DNA of 6,607 nucleotides, from the NCBI GenBank assembly GCA_937881155.1, contig CALGFI010000159.1, positions 1 to 6,607 on the forward strand. The letters run 5' to 3'. A model generated the notes under the pieces. It saw only the letters and a program-made list of their open reading frames with translations. It did no database searches and had not been told where the DNA came from. Positions 5,574 to 6,607 of this stretch are shown in pieces (the first letter of the stretch is position 1; every line of letters begins with the position of its first letter). This stretch comes from an uncultured bacterium. GTDB taxonomy: Bacteria > Actinomycetota > UBA4738 > HRBIN12. Both the position numbers and the translations under genes were made by a program.

Positions 5574-6607
5574 GTGTCTCGCGTCGCGTACGTGTCGCCC
5601 ATGCCGCCGGCTCGGACGGGGATCGCCTCCTACTCGGCGAGCGTGCTCGGGTCGCTCGAGCGCACGGGATACCTCCGGCATCGCGATGTCGACGTCGTCT
5701 GGCCGGTCAGGGCGAAGCACGACGTCACGATCCGGCGCTATCGCCTCGGCGTGTATCACATCGGGAACAACTTCGAATTCCACGGCGACATCTACCGCCT
5801 CGCGTCGCTCCACCCGGGACTCGTGGTCCTGCACGACCTCGGTCTGGACGACCTCGTGCGCGCGCTCGTCGCGTCCGGCGACGCGCTGGGCTTCCGAGCC
5901 GGACGCGAGGCGCTGCTCCGCTCGGAGCGCATGACGCTCGCGGAAGCGCGCGAGAACGAACCGCTCCGGTGGCCATGGTGCGCGCACATCGCTCGAGTCG
6001 CACGGGGGATCGTGGTGCACTCCGAGTTCTCCCGCCGGTATCTCGAGGACTTCGGGTGCCGAACGCCGATCTTCGTCGTGCCCCATCCCGTCGTCGAGAA
6101 GGATGCGGACGTTCGGGCCGCCGCTGCGACCGGCGCTCGGCTCCGCACGACGCTCGGCGTCTCGGGCGACGACGTCCTGGTCGTCGCGCCCGGAGACCTG
6201 AACCCGGCCAAGCAGCTCGAGGCTGTCGCCGACGCCATCGCGAGATGTCACGAGAACGTGTATCTCGCGCTCGTCGGCCGGCGGATCCCGACGTGGGACC
6301 CGGACCCCGTGATCGCCGCGAGCGGTCTGGGTCGTCGTGTCCATCTCGTGACCGACGTCACCGACGAGGAGTTCCTCGGATGGCTCCACGCCGCCGACGT
6401 CGTCGTCGATCTGCGGTTCCCGCACCGGGGCGAAGTGAGCGGCACGCTGATCCGCGCGATGCAGGTCGGCCGCCCGTGCGTCGTGAGCGGAGTCGGGACG
6501 TACCTCGACATCTCAGACGACGTCGTCGTTCACGTTTCACCGGGCAGGCCCGACCCCGCGGAGCTCGCCACGGTGTTCGACGGGCTCGCCGCCGACCGCG
6601 ATCGACG
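5574..6607 (+). CDS. GT4-like glycosyltransferase, C-terminus cut by window edge
   Basis: 344 complete codons are open to the right edge with no stop. GTG 5574 gives MSRVAYVSPMPPARTGIASYS, the usual 'VSPlPP..sGIA.Y' start of this group; no SD is seen. Other motifs are YHIGNNFEFHGDIY (61-74), VVLHDLGLDDL (84-94), VVHSEFSRRYL (147-157), VPHPV (169-173), the donor loop APGDLNPAKQLEAV (205-218) with K213, LVGRR (233-237), LGWLHAADVVVDLRFPHRGEVSGTLIRAMQVGRPCVVSGVGTY (268-310). E287 corresponds to the first Glu of E-x7-E, but the second is Ala295, a pattern I recall for this GE-SG-L-RA subgroup. From typical sizes some 40-60 residues are missing, unless the protein is a multidomain fusion. The 41-base gap from the previous gene, with no promoter-like box, suggests the same operon. 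It probably extends the same glycan; the sugar is unknown. Confidence 0.92.
   Translation, partial: MSRVAYVSPMPPARTGIASYSASVLGSLERTGYLRHRDVDVVWPVRAKHDVTIRRYRLGVYHIGNNFEFHGDIYRLASLHPGLVVLHDLGLDDLVRALVASGDALGFRAGREALLRSERMTLAEARENEPLRWPWCAHIARVARGIVVHSEFSRRYLEDFGCRTPIFVVPHPVVEKDADVRAAAATGARLRTTLGVSGDDVLVVAPGDLNPAKQLEAVADAIARCHENVYLALVGRRIPTWDPDPVIAASGLGRRVHLVTDVTDEEFLGWLHAADVVVDLRFPHRGEVSGTLIRAMQVGRPCVVSGVGTYLDISDDVVVHVSPGRPDPAELATVFDGLAADRDR

Noticed and set aside
5274..6425. 383-codon minus-strand open frame
   Set aside because: Antisense to the ends of two glycosyltransferase genes; no motif and biased composition.
1..6607. CRISPR array, tRNA/rRNA, insertion sequence or direct-repeat array
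   Set aside because: No spaced repeats, transposase motifs, terminal inverted repeats or RNA-gene patterns were seen; repeated CGACGAC runs are codon-level Asp/Val/Arg bias.

Overview
The window is GC-rich throughout. It is packed with surface-glycan genes in two divergent blocks. Strong GC bias at third codon positions, frequent GTG starts, few Shine-Dalgarno (SD) sequences and TANNNT boxes lying directly at start codons suggest an actinobacterium (Actinomycetota), probably environmental. That placement is an inference from composition and gene style; the window has no rRNA, tRNA or marker gene to confirm it.

Left block (1-3974, minus strand, read right to left). It begins with a family-4 glycosyltransferase of the MtfB-like type (2826-3974). 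Next come a second GT4-fold glycosyltransferase (1776-2768), a PAPS-dependent-type sulfotransferase (1023-1766), a WecG/TagA/CpsF glycosyltransferase (271-1023) and the N-terminal 89 residues of another GT4-like glycosyltransferase cut by the window edge (1-269). The last four are joined by gaps or overlaps of -1 to 9 bases. The one larger gap (57 bases, between the first two) holds an 11-codon ORF with a good SD, and its stop overlaps the next start codon.

Divergent control region (3975-4033). Only 59 bases separate the two blocks. On each strand a TANNNT -10-like box sits so that transcription would begin at or next to the ATG, so both operons may be leaderless.

Right block (4034-6607, plus strand). 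A small coiled-coil protein of unknown function (4034-4483) overlaps, as TGATG, a GT4 glycosyltransferase with the best SD of the window (4483-5532). After a 41-base gap with an 11-bp imperfect hairpin comes another GT4-like glycosyltransferase, open at the right edge (5574-6607).

Together the genes look like part of a locus that assembles a lipid-linked extracellular glycan. WecG/TagA-type enzymes add an early sugar to a polyprenyl-diphosphate-linked acceptor, the GT4 enzymes extend the chain, and the sulfotransferase would sulfate the sugar or chain. No initiating polyprenyl-phosphate sugar transferase, flippase, polymerase or ABC exporter is present here; they would have to lie outside. 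The gene content is mostly recognisable. The less ordinary points are the sulfotransferase with its altered PAPS loop, the stand-alone coiled-coil protein, the putative leaderless divergent promoters and the coupling mini-ORF. No wholly new system is evident. Gaps longer than 300 bases without a gene do not occur.
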